This document shows positions 6,712 to 13,900 of a DNA stretch of 14,194 nucleotides, piece by piece. Source of the stretch: Candidatus Bathyarchaeota archaeon (lineage in GTDB: Archaea; Thermoproteota; Bathyarchaeia; Hecatellales; Hecatellaceae); assembly GCA_030669485.1 (NCBI GenBank), contig DAOVDL010000002.1, positions 1 through 14,194 on the forward strand. The letters run 5' to 3'. Numbering within the stretch: the stretch's first letter is position 1; each line of letters opens with the position of its first letter. The notes beneath the pieces are model-generated. The model was not told where the DNA came from. It did not search any database and saw nothing but the letters and a program-made list of their open reading frames with translations. A program made the position numbers and the translations under genes.

Positions 6712-6941
6712 TCAGTTTTCCTCTATCCGTTTCAGAAATTCGTTTCTCGTCATCTTTGTGTCTTTAATTATCTTGGTCAGCAGGCCGCTTCCTATCTCTT
6801 CTCCTCTGTGAACTGGGATGACTGTTGTTCTGCCGTCTGGGTGCTTAAGAATGACTGGCTCCCTCTCTGCCTTACGGGTGTGAAGCCTATTCTCTTTAAG
6901 ATTTTAAGCACTTTTGTGGGCGGGAGTGGTTTAAGCGTCAC
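6712..6941 (-). pseudogene. hicA: HicA-type mRNA interferase toxin with one-base deletion at the catalytic His
   Basis: HicA toxins cleave mRNA in translating cells and are neutralised by HicB. From GTG 6941 the frame reads MTLKPLPPTKVLKILKRIGF then TPVRQRGS. There a base is missing: the next two bases are CA and the following frame reads VILKHPDGRTTVIPVHRGEE and continues to EEN and a TGA at 6712. With one base restored between 6855 and 6856, residue 29 becomes His in the Gly-Ser-His motif, and the whole is a normal 76-residue HicA. As written, translation stops at a TAG after 49 residues. The start overlaps the hicB end by 11 nt, so translational coupling is likely. Either the toxin is inactivated or the base was lost in sequencing. 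Confidence 0.8.
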
Positions 6942-7176
6942 TCAAAGGGATCTCTACAAGTTGGACGCCGAGGAACTCAGCTTCCTTCTCCAAGCTTTTT
7001 CCTTCAACCTCCAGATACAGTTTAATGGCCGCCTTAACCCGTTTAAGAAGTTCATCCATTGTCTTTGCCTGTGTATGGCATCCTGGAAGTTGCGGGACTG
7101 AGGCTACGAGGAAGCCGTCTGCATCCCTCTCGATGACGACGTTAAATCTTGCGTTCAACGATGCATCCTCAAACAT
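6931..7176 (-). CDS. hicB: HicB family antitoxin
   Basis: An 81-residue protein with the HicB partial RNase H-like fold: FNVVIERDADGFLVASVPQLPGCHTQAKTMDELLKRVKAAIKLYLE (the GCHTQ.. loop and a following helix are typical). It lacks a recognisable C-terminal DNA-binding domain, as in short archaeal HicB. It lies directly upstream of hicA with an 11-nt overlap, an unusual order (antitoxin first). ATG 7176 was chosen because homology begins there. The frame extends further to 7290, but that part only translates the 10-bp repeat array. There is no Shine-Dalgarno, and a TATA-like stretch about 20 nt before the ATG suggests a leaderless transcript. With hicA frameshifted the antitoxin may be a relic. 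Confidence 0.88.
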   Translation of the reverse strand: MFEDASLNARFNVVIERDADGFLVASVPQLPGCHTQAKTMDELLKRVKAAIKLYLEVEGKSLEKEAEFLGVQLVEIPLSDA

Positions 7177-7192
7177 AGGAGAGGAGGGGCTT

Positions 7193-7200
7193 CTTAAATT
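7193..7200 (-). promoter_or_regulatory. Possible TATA box of hicBA
   Basis: AATTTAAG on the minus strand about 20 nt before the hicB ATG. The spacing fits a leaderless or nearly leaderless mRNA. The match to the archaeal TATA consensus is weak. Confidence 0.3.
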
Positions 7201-7212
7201 CTTATCGTAACG

Positions 7213-7303
7213 CTGGGGGTTCTTTTTGGGGGTATCCACATTGTGGGCAATCGTGGGCAAGTGTGGGCAAACGTGGGTAATGGTGGACAAAGGTGGATTC
7301 CAG
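7213..7303. repeat. Right flank repeat: G-run head plus six helically phased 10-bp units
   Basis: The element starts CTGGGGGTTCTTTTTGGGGG, then ATCCACATTGTGGG, and carries units of exactly 10 bp with consensus CAAnnGTGGG: 7238, 7248, 7258, 7268, 7278 and 7288 (the last two decayed to GTGGA). It ends GGTGGATTCCAG. It lies between hicB and iorA, 15-20 bp upstream of the iorA TATA box. It could be a multi-site binding array for an iorAB regulator, or the right border of the hicAB island. Confidence 0.6.
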
Positions 7304-7317
7304 CGTTTTGAAAGTTG

Positions 7318-7327
7318 TTATATAAAG
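7318..7327 (+). promoter_or_regulatory. TATA box of iorAB
   Basis: TTATATAAAG, a strong match to the archaeal TATA box, 50-59 nt upstream of the iorA ATG. Expected transcription start is near 7348, giving a leader of about 29 nt that carries GGAAGG at 7368-7373, only 3 nt before the ATG. Confidence 0.6.
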
Positions 7328-7376
7328 GTTGCATGAGATAAGAATTCCACTCTTTAAATGATTTGCCGGAAGGTGG

Positions 7377-9266
7377 ATGTGTAAAAGATTGGTTAAAGAC
7401 AGAGGCATCCTGGGATCTGAGGGTGAGCTACATTTCCTCTTAGGCAACGAGGCTATTGCACGCGGCGCCATAGAGGCAGGAGTTCATATGGCTACGACCT
7501 ACCCTGGTACACCCGCGTCAGAGATAAATGACAGTCTAGCGGAGGTTGCCCGGGAGGTTGGAATGAAAGTTGAGTACTCTACGAACGAAATAGTTGCCGT
7601 TGAGACTGCGGCAGGTGTTGCCATCTGTGGGGGTCGGGCTCTTGTATCAATGAAGCATGTTGGACTGAACGTTGCCTCCGATGCTCTTATGACCCTTGCC
7701 TACGTGGGCGTGAGGGGAGGCTTTGTTATAGTTTCAGCAGATGATCCATACTGTTGGAGTTCTCAGAACGAGCAGGATAACCGATACTACGCTTTAATGG
7801 GCAACATACCTTGCTTAGAGCCTTCTAACCCTCAAGAAGCAAAGGATATGCTCCTCCAAGCATTTCAACTTTCAGAGAAGCTGGAGCTCCCAGTTATGCT
7901 CCGCCTTGTAACTAGAGTAAGCCATATGCGCGGAGTTGTCAGTCTGGGCAGTATTGCTGAGAGGGGGATGAAGCTTGAGCCCCCCCACGACTCTGCTAGG
8001 TTTGTTATGGTTCCTATCAACGCTAGGGTAAGGCACCGCAAGCTATTAGAGAAAGAGGCATTAGCTTGTCAGATGGCCGCGCAATTAGAGTTTAACAAAG
8101 TTTACGGTGAAGGGGAAGTTGGGGTCATAACTGCGGGTTCGGCCTTCAATTACACTATGGAAGCCCTTGACGTTTTAGGTGTGGAGGCATCGGTGCTTAA
8201 GCTAGGTATGATACATCCGCTCTCCCCTGAGTTGGTCAAGAGGTTCCTAGGTGAGCATAAGAGAGTAGCGGTTATAGAGGAACTTGAGCCGTACCTTGAA
8301 CGGCAAATCAGAGCTTTAGCCAACTCGGTTTCAGGTTTGACCATTCAAGGGAAGTATGAGGGGTTGACTCCCCGTTACGGGGAGATGACTACGCGAACCG
8401 CTGTGTCAGCGCATTCCAAAGTCTTCGGTAGGAAGCCAGCAGTTGACTACAGGAAGCTTGATGAAGCCAGTTCCAAGGCGCATGCACTTGCGCCACTTAG
8501 ACCGCCGAACCTCTGTCCAGGCTGCCCTCATATGGCATCATTCTATGCCCTTCGTGTTGCTGGTGGGGATAAGGCGGTATATCTGACAGATATAGGTTGC
8601 TACGCCCTCGGTGCTCAACCTCATCTATCAATTGGGGATGTGCTCATCTGTATGGGTGCAAGCGCAGGTATATCTTGTGGAGTGAGTGAGGCGGTGGGTA
8701 ACCCTGTTATTGGTGTCGTAGGGGACTCGACATTCTTTCATGCCGCCATTCCTGGTTTAATTAATGCAGTTTACAACAATCACAACTTTGTATACGTTGT
8801 CCTAGACAACCAGACAACGGCTATGACGAACTTTCAACCTCATCCTGGAACTGGTGTAACGGCTATGGGTGACAAGAGCAAGCGGATTCTTATTGAGGAT
8901 GTTGCTAAGGCTTGTGGCGTTGACTTTGTCAGGGTGGTTGACCCATTTGATGTAAAGCTAACCATCTCAACTCTGCGTGAGGCTATAAGCCATCTTGGTC
9001 CAGCGGTGGTTGTCTGTCGGAGGGTATGCGCTACCTTGGATCTTGCTGAGAAGCGCCGCAGAGGGGAGAGGCTCACATCATACTTAGTGGATAGGGAGAA
9101 GTGTAATGACTGCATGGCCTGCGTCAAGCTTCTTGGGTGTCCAGCTCTTATAGTTAAGGAACGGAAGGTTGCAGTTGACGCGGCTATTTGTGTTGGCTGT
9201 GGGCTATGTGCCCAGATATGTCCTTACGGTGCAATAGTTGTCGCTAGGCAGGTTGAGAAAAATTGA
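7377..9266 (+). CDS. iorA: Indolepyruvate ferredoxin oxidoreductase, alpha subunit
   Basis: IorA and IorB form the enzyme that oxidatively decarboxylates aryl 2-oxo acids (indolepyruvate, phenylpyruvate, hydroxyphenylpyruvate) with CoA to aryl-acetyl-CoA, reducing ferredoxin; it uses thiamine diphosphate. The 629-residue length is usual. The N-terminal pyrimidine-binding domain has GNEAIARGAIEAGV and TYPGTPASEI. The C-half has CPGCPHM and the diphosphate site GDSTFFHAAIPGLINA...DNQTTAMTNFQPHPGTG. The last ~60 residues hold two ferredoxin-type cluster motifs, CNDCMACVKLLGCPA and CVGCGLCAQICPYG. The ATG at 7377 is the most likely start. The upstream region holds a strong TATA box and the phased repeat array. 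The stop overlaps the iorB start (TTGA), so the two are translationally coupled. Confidence 0.95.
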   Translation: MCKRLVKDRGILGSEGELHFLLGNEAIARGAIEAGVHMATTYPGTPASEINDSLAEVAREVGMKVEYSTNEIVAVETAAGVAICGGRALVSMKHVGLNVASDALMTLAYVGVRGGFVIVSADDPYCWSSQNEQDNRYYALMGNIPCLEPSNPQEAKDMLLQAFQLSEKLELPVMLRLVTRVSHMRGVVSLGSIAERGMKLEPPHDSARFVMVPINARVRHRKLLEKEALACQMAAQLEFNKVYGEGEVGVITAGSAFNYTMEALDVLGVEASVLKLGMIHPLSPELVKRFLGEHKRVAVIEELEPYLERQIRALANSVSGLTIQGKYEGLTPRYGEMTTRTAVSAHSKVFGRKPAVDYRKLDEASSKAHALAPLRPPNLCPGCPHMASFYALRVAGGDKAVYLTDIGCYALGAQPHLSIGDVLICMGASAGISCGVSEAVGNPVIGVVGDSTFFHAAIPGLINAVYNNHNFVYVVLDNQTTAMTNFQPHPGTGVTAMGDKSKRILIEDVAKACGVDFVRVVDPFDVKLTISTLREAISHLGPAVVVCRRVCATLDLAEKRRRGERLTSYLVDREKCNDCMACVKLLGCPALIVKERKVAVDAAICVGCGLCAQICPYGAIVVARQVEKN

Positions 9267-9859
9267 AGACAAATGATGTTGTGTTGGTTGGAGTTGGTGG
9301 ACAGGGTGTCATTTTAGCTATGCGGATTCTAGGTGATGCGGCTATCGGTGCGAAACTTGATGTCAAGTCAAGTGAGATCCACGGCATGGCTCAAAGAGGA
9401 GGCTCAGTTGTCACCCACGTTAGGATGGGGAAAATAGTCTATGCGCCGCAGGTGGCGGAGGCCTCTGCAGACGTTATTCTCAGCTTCGAGCCTGCTGAGG
9501 TTCTTAGAGTTTTACATTTTGCATGCCGTGAAACAAGAATAGTTATGAATACCAGTCCAGTGGTGCCGACTACAGTTTCGATCGGAACGTCACATTACCC
9601 TTCACTGGAAGAGGTGCGAAAGGAATGTAAGAAGTTTAGCGACCACATTGTAGAAGTTGATGCTTTAAAGTTGGCTTCAGATGCAGGCAGTTCAGTGGCA
9701 CTGAACATTGTTCTCTTGGGCGCCTTAGCAGCTACAGGCATCCTTCCCGTAAAGCCCGATGCATTAAAAGCATCGATAAGAAAGCTAATTTCCAGCAGAT
9801 ATAGAAACGTAAATCTTGCCGCTTTTGATAACGGCTACAGAGCCGCCAGTTTCAAGTGA
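9263..9859 (+). CDS. iorB: Indolepyruvate ferredoxin oxidoreductase, beta subunit
   Basis: A 198-residue subunit of the 2-oxoacid oxidoreductase gamma-type fold (Pfam POR). The start VVLVGVGGQGVILAMRILGDAA, then SSEIHGMAQRGGSVVTHVRMG are diagnostic blocks. The start is a TTG whose last two bases are the first two of the iorA stop (4-nt overlap, TTGA), so translation is coupled. IorB completes the active heterotetramer with IorA. The stop lies 8 nt from the convergent livM stop. Confidence 0.95.
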   Translation: MKTNDVVLVGVGGQGVILAMRILGDAAIGAKLDVKSSEIHGMAQRGGSVVTHVRMGKIVYAPQVAEASADVILSFEPAEVLRVLHFACRETRIVMNTSPVVPTTVSIGTSHYPSLEEVRKECKKFSDHIVEVDALKLASDAGSSVALNIVLLGALAATGILPVKPDALKASIRKLISSRYRNVNLAAFDNGYRAASFK

Positions 9860-9867
9860 CAATCAAG

Positions 9868-10857
9868 TCATTTAACAGCAGCAGGTTTCCTACTTTTCAC
9901 AGCATCTTGAGGTATGCCACGGGCTGTTACACGGCGGACATATTTCGTTATAACGGGCGAGATACCCTTAGGCATAAAGATTATAACTATGATGAGAATC
10001 AGTCCGATGACAATCATTCTTAGGGAAGGGTCTATAATTCTGAGAGCCTCCCAGATGAACTGTATTAGAACAGCGCCCACTATTGGGCCTCCCAGAGTTC
10101 CTATTCCTCCACTCATAACCATTATGATAGGCCAGAAGGAATGCTCTAAACCAAATATCTGAGGATTTATGAACCCTATAAAATGGATGTTCAAGGCTCC
10201 TGCAAGCCCTGTGAGGAAGGTGCTGATTGTGAAGGCGAAAAGCTTGTATCTTACTACGTTCACGCCACTGGCCCTAGCTTCATCTTCATTCTCCCTGATA
10301 GCTGAGAAGGCTAGGCCGGTCTTCGACTTCATAATAATATACATTACGAACATTGTTAGGAGTGCTAAAGCAAGCATTCCGTAGTAGTAATGTTCAACGG
10401 CTGGGAACAGTTGAGGAACGGCGAGACCGAAGGTTCCTCCAGTGAGCCAATCTAGCTCAATAACCACAGCCTCAAGAATAATGGCGAAGCCGAAGGTGAC
10501 AAGAGCTAGGAACCACTCTCTAAGTCTGACGCAGGTTAGACCGATGAGCAAGCCTATAACCGCAGCAGCTGCAGCACCTATGAAGATCCCTGCTGCAGGG
10601 GGAAACATGTTGATAGCTAAAATCGTTGCAGTATAGCCGCCTATGCCTAGGAAGGCAGCGTGACCGAAGGAGACCTGTCCTGAGTAGGCTAGAATGTTCC
10701 AGCTGTAGCAGTAACTGATGTAGAAATAGATTAGAATGAAAATGTGAAGAAGGTAAGGGTCACGCCCGAAGATAGGTATGATCAAACTTAGGGCTAGAAG
10801 TACTAGAAGTATGGGAGACCTCTGTAACCCTAAATTGCCTCGAATCTTTGTAGCCAT
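9868..10857 (-). CDS. livM: Branched-chain amino acid ABC transporter permease LivM
   Basis: One of the two membrane channel subunits of a LIV-type uptake system. The 329 residues contain many hydrophobic helices, the SGQVSFGHAAFLGIGGYTAT block and the SAIRENEDEARASGVNVVRYKLFAF block typical of LivM, and a GGIGTLGGPIVGA coupling region. It begins 3 nt after the livH stop, with GAGGT inside the end of livH as Shine-Dalgarno. It is the last gene of the operon and converges on iorB. Confidence 0.93.
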   Translation of the reverse strand: MATKIRGNLGLQRSPILLVLLALSLIIPIFGRDPYLLHIFILIYFYISYCYSWNILAYSGQVSFGHAAFLGIGGYTATILAINMFPPAAGIFIGAAAAAVIGLLIGLTCVRLREWFLALVTFGFAIILEAVVIELDWLTGGTFGLAVPQLFPAVEHYYYGMLALALLTMFVMYIIMKSKTGLAFSAIRENEDEARASGVNVVRYKLFAFTISTFLTGLAGALNIHFIGFINPQIFGLEHSFWPIIMVMSGGIGTLGGPIVGAVLIQFIWEALRIIDPSLRMIVIGLILIIVIIFMPKGISPVITKYVRRVTARGIPQDAVKSRKPAAVK

Positions 10858-10860
10858 ATT

Positions 10861-11739
10861 TTAACCTCTTTCTTTCTCTCCGAAGATCCCTGTTGGCCTG
10901 ATGACAAGCACTATTATTAAGAGGAGGAAGCCGATGGCATCCCTCCAAGTTGCGCCTAGGAAGAAAATTGCGTTGCTTTCCACCAGCCCGAAAATCAGAC
11001 CGCCTACAATGGCACCGATAGGGCTTCCGAGACCTCCTAGAACTATAATGGCGAACGCTTTTATGCCTGGAATGGCGCCCGAGTAGGGGGTTATGGAGGC
11101 AGTTATAGCTATTAGTGTACCAGCTGCGGCAGCCATGGCAGCGCCGAGGCCGAAGGTTATACTGTTTATGCGACCGACATTGATACCCATCAGCATAGCT
11201 GCAGACCTGTTCTGGCTGGTGGCTCGCATAGCACGACCGACCTTGGTCTTCCGTAGGAGAAGGTAAAAACCAACCATGATGATAAAAGTGATTACTCCGG
11301 CTATCAACCAGTCTAAGCCAATTCGTAGCGCCCCATATTCTATGATGGTGAACTCGAAGGGGCTGTGAATCCCTCGGGGGTAATCAGTCCACAGCATAGC
11401 TGCTGAGTGTTGGAGGACGTAGATTAAGCCGAGGCTTAGAAGTATCTCGTTGAGCTTGGATGTTCCGAGGACGGGGCGGAAGCAGATACGCTCAATGATG
11501 ACGCCGAGAACGCCTATTATGCCCATAGAGGCTACTATGGCTATGTATGGATTCAAGCCGAGGAGTGTTGTTATCCAGTAGCTGGCGTATCCGCCCATCA
11601 TCATTAACTCGCCGTGGGCGAAGTTAACCAGCTTCATAACGCCGAAGATGAGGTTCAAACCCGAGGCTATCAGGATGTATATGCAGCCAAGGATTACACC
11701 CCACATCAGCACTTGAAGGATTATGCCTACATCGAACAT
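10861..11739 (-). CDS. livH: Branched-chain amino acid ABC transporter permease LivH
   Basis: Second membrane subunit of the LIV-type transporter, 292 residues, multiple hydrophobic segments. GLNLIFGVMKLVNFAHGELMMMGGY is the classic LivH N-terminal block; RATSQNRSAAMLMGINVGRI and AFAIIVLGGLGSPIGAIVGG match the family cytoplasmic loops. It starts 12 nt after the livK stop. There is no Shine-Dalgarno; a 14-bp palindrome occupies the junction, so translation may depend on coupling. Confidence 0.94.
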   Translation of the reverse strand: MFDVGIILQVLMWGVILGCIYILIASGLNLIFGVMKLVNFAHGELMMMGGYASYWITTLLGLNPYIAIVASMGIIGVLGVIIERICFRPVLGTSKLNEILLSLGLIYVLQHSAAMLWTDYPRGIHSPFEFTIIEYGALRIGLDWLIAGVITFIIMVGFYLLLRKTKVGRAMRATSQNRSAAMLMGINVGRINSITFGLGAAMAAAAGTLIAITASITPYSGAIPGIKAFAIIVLGGLGSPIGAIVGGLIFGLVESNAIFFLGATWRDAIGFLLLIIVLVIRPTGIFGEKERG

Positions 11740-11741
11740 TG

Positions 11742-11755
11742 TTAACAGCTGTTAA
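11742..11755. promoter_or_regulatory. 14-bp palindrome at the livK-livH junction
   Basis: TTAACAGCTGTTAA is perfectly symmetric and overlaps the livK stop codon, 3 nt upstream of the livH ATG. It could form a short RNA hairpin that tunes expression between the abundant binding protein and the permease, or be an mRNA processing site. The role is inferred. Confidence 0.35.
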
Positions 11756-13077
11756 TCTTCGCTTGGAGTGTAGGCGGGTGGTAGTTCAAACTCTTTTTGT
11801 TTTAACTGGTCTGGATAGACGATGTAGGGAGTTAGTGTATCAGTATCCTCGTCGTAGTAGAGCTGCTCGATGAAGCAGATAGCGGGTATCTCATGGTGTT
11901 CGTTGAACTTTACTAGTCCACCCTCCATTAAGATCAATTTTTGAGGTGTCTCAATGTCCTCGATAGCGTCTCTTACTTTCGCTTTGTCCAGAGTTCCTGC
12001 TTCCTCTACAGCCACGGCTACTAGGTAGATGGCATCATAGGTGTCGGCGCCCATCATGCCGGGCACTATATCCCACCGATCCATGTAGATTGCCTTGTAG
12101 GTATCCAACGCATCCAAGTAATGCCCTGCGAAGGGAGCGAATTTGGACTCCAATAGTTGGTGATCTCCCCACTTTCCGATAAGTTCATAGTAGTGGGGGT
12201 CTTCGCAACACTCCACAGCTATGTAAACTGTATTAAGGCCAATGTCGGCCAGACCTTGCTTTATGGCTGTGGCTGTATCAGCTACGAAGCCTGCATGGTA
12301 GACCGCGTCTGGTTGAGCAGCCTTGATCTTGGTCAACTGGGCGTGGAACTCCACATCCTTCATTTTGAACTTTTCCGCAGCAACTATGTCTATGGGGAGA
12401 TTTAGCTCGTCGATATATTTCACTGAGGAGTCGTAACAACCTTGGCCATATGCCCCATCTTGGTGTAGGATTGCAAGCCTAAAGTTTCGGTCTGGAGCCA
12501 CTAAGGGTTTCATCTCTTCTGCGAAGAATTTCACTATACTCTTCGAGTAATCGTTGGTGGTGGTACAGTAGTGGAACATGTAACTCGTATCTTTATCTGT
12601 TCTCCTTGTAACATCAGGAGCAGAGGCACCAGTGATGATGAAAGGAACTTCATTCTCTATTGCGGGTACCTGAGAGGCCATAGTTACGACGCTTGAAAAG
12701 CCTCCAACGAGGACATCCACCTTATCTGATAGTATAAGCTTCTTCACCACGGTTACGCCTTCCTGAGGGTTAGTCCTGTCGTCTCCCTCAACAAGCTCTA
12801 TCATCAGCTTCTTGTCATACTCCTTGACGTAAACGCCACCTGCTTCATTGATCTCTTCAACGGCTAAGATTGAGGCACGTTTCATATCTGTACCCACATC
12901 TGCCGCACCTCCGGTTAATGAAGCAACCAGACCTATCTTTATGGTCTGTTCCTCTGGAGTTTGAGACATGAAGAAGGCTACACCGACTCCGGCTACAATA
13001 ATTACTACGGCAACTATTATTGCAATGATTTTTATGGTTCCTTTATCTGCCTTCATTTTAGCTTCTACCTTCACCAC
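11752..13077 (-). CDS. livK: LIV-type ABC transporter substrate-binding protein
   Basis: A periplasmic-type (type I) amino-acid binding protein that delivers ligand to LivHM. Hydrophobic segment IKIIAIIVAVVIIVAGVGVAFFM near residues 15-37 serves as membrane anchor or signal; no lipobox cysteine is visible. The mature part has TIKIGLVASLTGGAADVGTDMKRASILAVEEINEAGG, GGFSSVVTMASQVPAIENEVPFIITGASAPDVT and QDGAYGQGCYDSSVKY, typical of the fold. The start is GTG 13077, with a TATA-like stretch 11-18 nt upstream. ATG 13056 (434 residues) is an equally good alternative, because the expected start site falls between the two. The ligand cannot be read from the sequence. Confidence 0.9.
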   Translation of the reverse strand: MVKVEAKMKADKGTIKIIAIIVAVVIIVAGVGVAFFMSQTPEEQTIKIGLVASLTGGAADVGTDMKRASILAVEEINEAGGVYVKEYDKKLMIELVEGDDRTNPQEGVTVVKKLILSDKVDVLVGGFSSVVTMASQVPAIENEVPFIITGASAPDVTRRTDKDTSYMFHYCTTTNDYSKSIVKFFAEEMKPLVAPDRNFRLAILHQDGAYGQGCYDSSVKYIDELNLPIDIVAAEKFKMKDVEFHAQLTKIKAAQPDAVYHAGFVADTATAIKQGLADIGLNTVYIAVECCEDPHYYELIGKWGDHQLLESKFAPFAGHYLDALDTYKAIYMDRWDIVPGMMGADTYDAIYLVAVAVEEAGTLDKAKVRDAIEDIETPQKLILMEGGLVKFNEHHEIPAICFIEQLYYDEDTDTLTPYIVYPDQLKQKEFELPPAYTPSED

Positions 13078-13087
13078 TACTAAAAAT

Positions 13088-13095
13088 AATTTATA
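13088..13095 (-). promoter_or_regulatory. TATA box of livK
   Basis: TATAAATT on the minus strand inside the 91-nt gap between livF and livK. It indicates an internal promoter that can raise production of the binding protein over the ATPases upstream. Confidence 0.45.
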
Positions 13096-13168
13096 CTTAA
13101 AACTTACCGTCCATGGGAGTGAAGTAACTGCAATTGGTTATCAATATGTGTGGAGACAGGTAGTTTAG

Positions 13169-13900
13169 TTAGATGCCTAGGTAGACCTCTTTAACACGTT
13201 GGTTGTCCAAAAGTTCTTTACATGTTCCTGAGATAACTATTCGACCTGCTTCTATAACGTATCCGCGGTTGGCTATCTCAAGTGCGCTGCGGATATTTTG
13301 CTCTACCATTAGTACGGTGACGCCGCTCTGATTGATCTCGGATATAACTTTTAATGCTTTTTCAACCAGCATGGGAGCGAGTCCTAGGGATGGTTCATCT
13401 AGGATGAGCAGTGAGGGCAGTGACATTAGACCTCGCCCAATAGCCAACATCTGTTGTTCGCCGCCGCTGAGAGTCATCGCCTGTTGTTTTCTGCGTTCCT
13501 TCAGTGTGGGGAAGAGTTGAAAGACTTTTTCTGAGGTGTCGGTTGCCTTCGCTTCGGCGCGGGGTGTGTATGCTCCTAGTAGGAGGTTTTCCATCACCGA
13601 CATCTTGGGGAAGAGTTCTCTTCCTTCAGGGATTAGGACAACCCCCTTCTCAACTATGTTGAATGTCGCGAGCTTTCCTATTCTTTCTTCCTTGAAGGTG
13701 ATGGTGCCTGTGGCTGGGTGGAGCAGTCCCAGAATGGTTTTAACGGTTGTGGTTTTTCCAGCTCCGTTGGGTCCCAGAAGGGTCAGGATCTCCCCCTTCA
13801 TAACTTTGAAGGAGACATCCCATAGGACTTGTATGTTGCCGTAGGAGACATTTATGGTCTCTACCTCTAGAAGAGGTGAGTTTAAGATTTTAGAAGTCAT
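13169..13900 (-). CDS. livF: Branched-chain amino acid ABC transporter ATP-binding protein LivF
   Basis: One of the two ATPase subunits of the LIV-type importer, 243 residues. Walker A GPNGAGKT at 44-51, Q-loop region with VLIPEGRELFPKMSVMENLLLGAY, signature LSGGEQQMLAIGRGLM, Walker B LLILDEPSLGLAPMLVEK, and the MVEQN stretch that replaces the H-loop in this subfamily. The ATG at 13900 overlaps the livG stop by 11 nt, so they are coupled. It is followed by a 91-nt gap and livK. Confidence 0.95.
   Translation of the reverse strand: MTSKILNSPLLEVETINVSYGNIQVLWDVSFKVMKGEILTLLGPNGAGKTTTVKTILGLLHPATGTITFKEERIGKLATFNIVEKGVVLIPEGRELFPKMSVMENLLLGAYTPRAEAKATDTSEKVFQLFPTLKERRKQQAMTLSGGEQQMLAIGRGLMSLPSLLILDEPSLGLAPMLVEKALKVISEINQSGVTVLMVEQNIRSALEIANRGYVIEAGRIVISGTCKELLDNQRVKEVYLGI

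Noticed and set aside
6643..7101. Open frame of about 152 codons on the plus strand
   Set aside because: It lies opposite hicA/hicB, which have clear family homology, and its own translation looks like no protein family.
7177..7290. N-terminal extension of HicB to a start at 7290
   Set aside because: The extra residues translate the 10-bp repeat array and have no HicB similarity; ATG 7176 fits the family start.
7238..7297. CRISPR array
   Set aside because: The repeats are 10 bp with no spacers, and no cas genes are visible.
6580..7303. Insertion sequence
   Set aside because: No transposase frame and no terminal inverted repeats were seen; the flanks are direct repeats.
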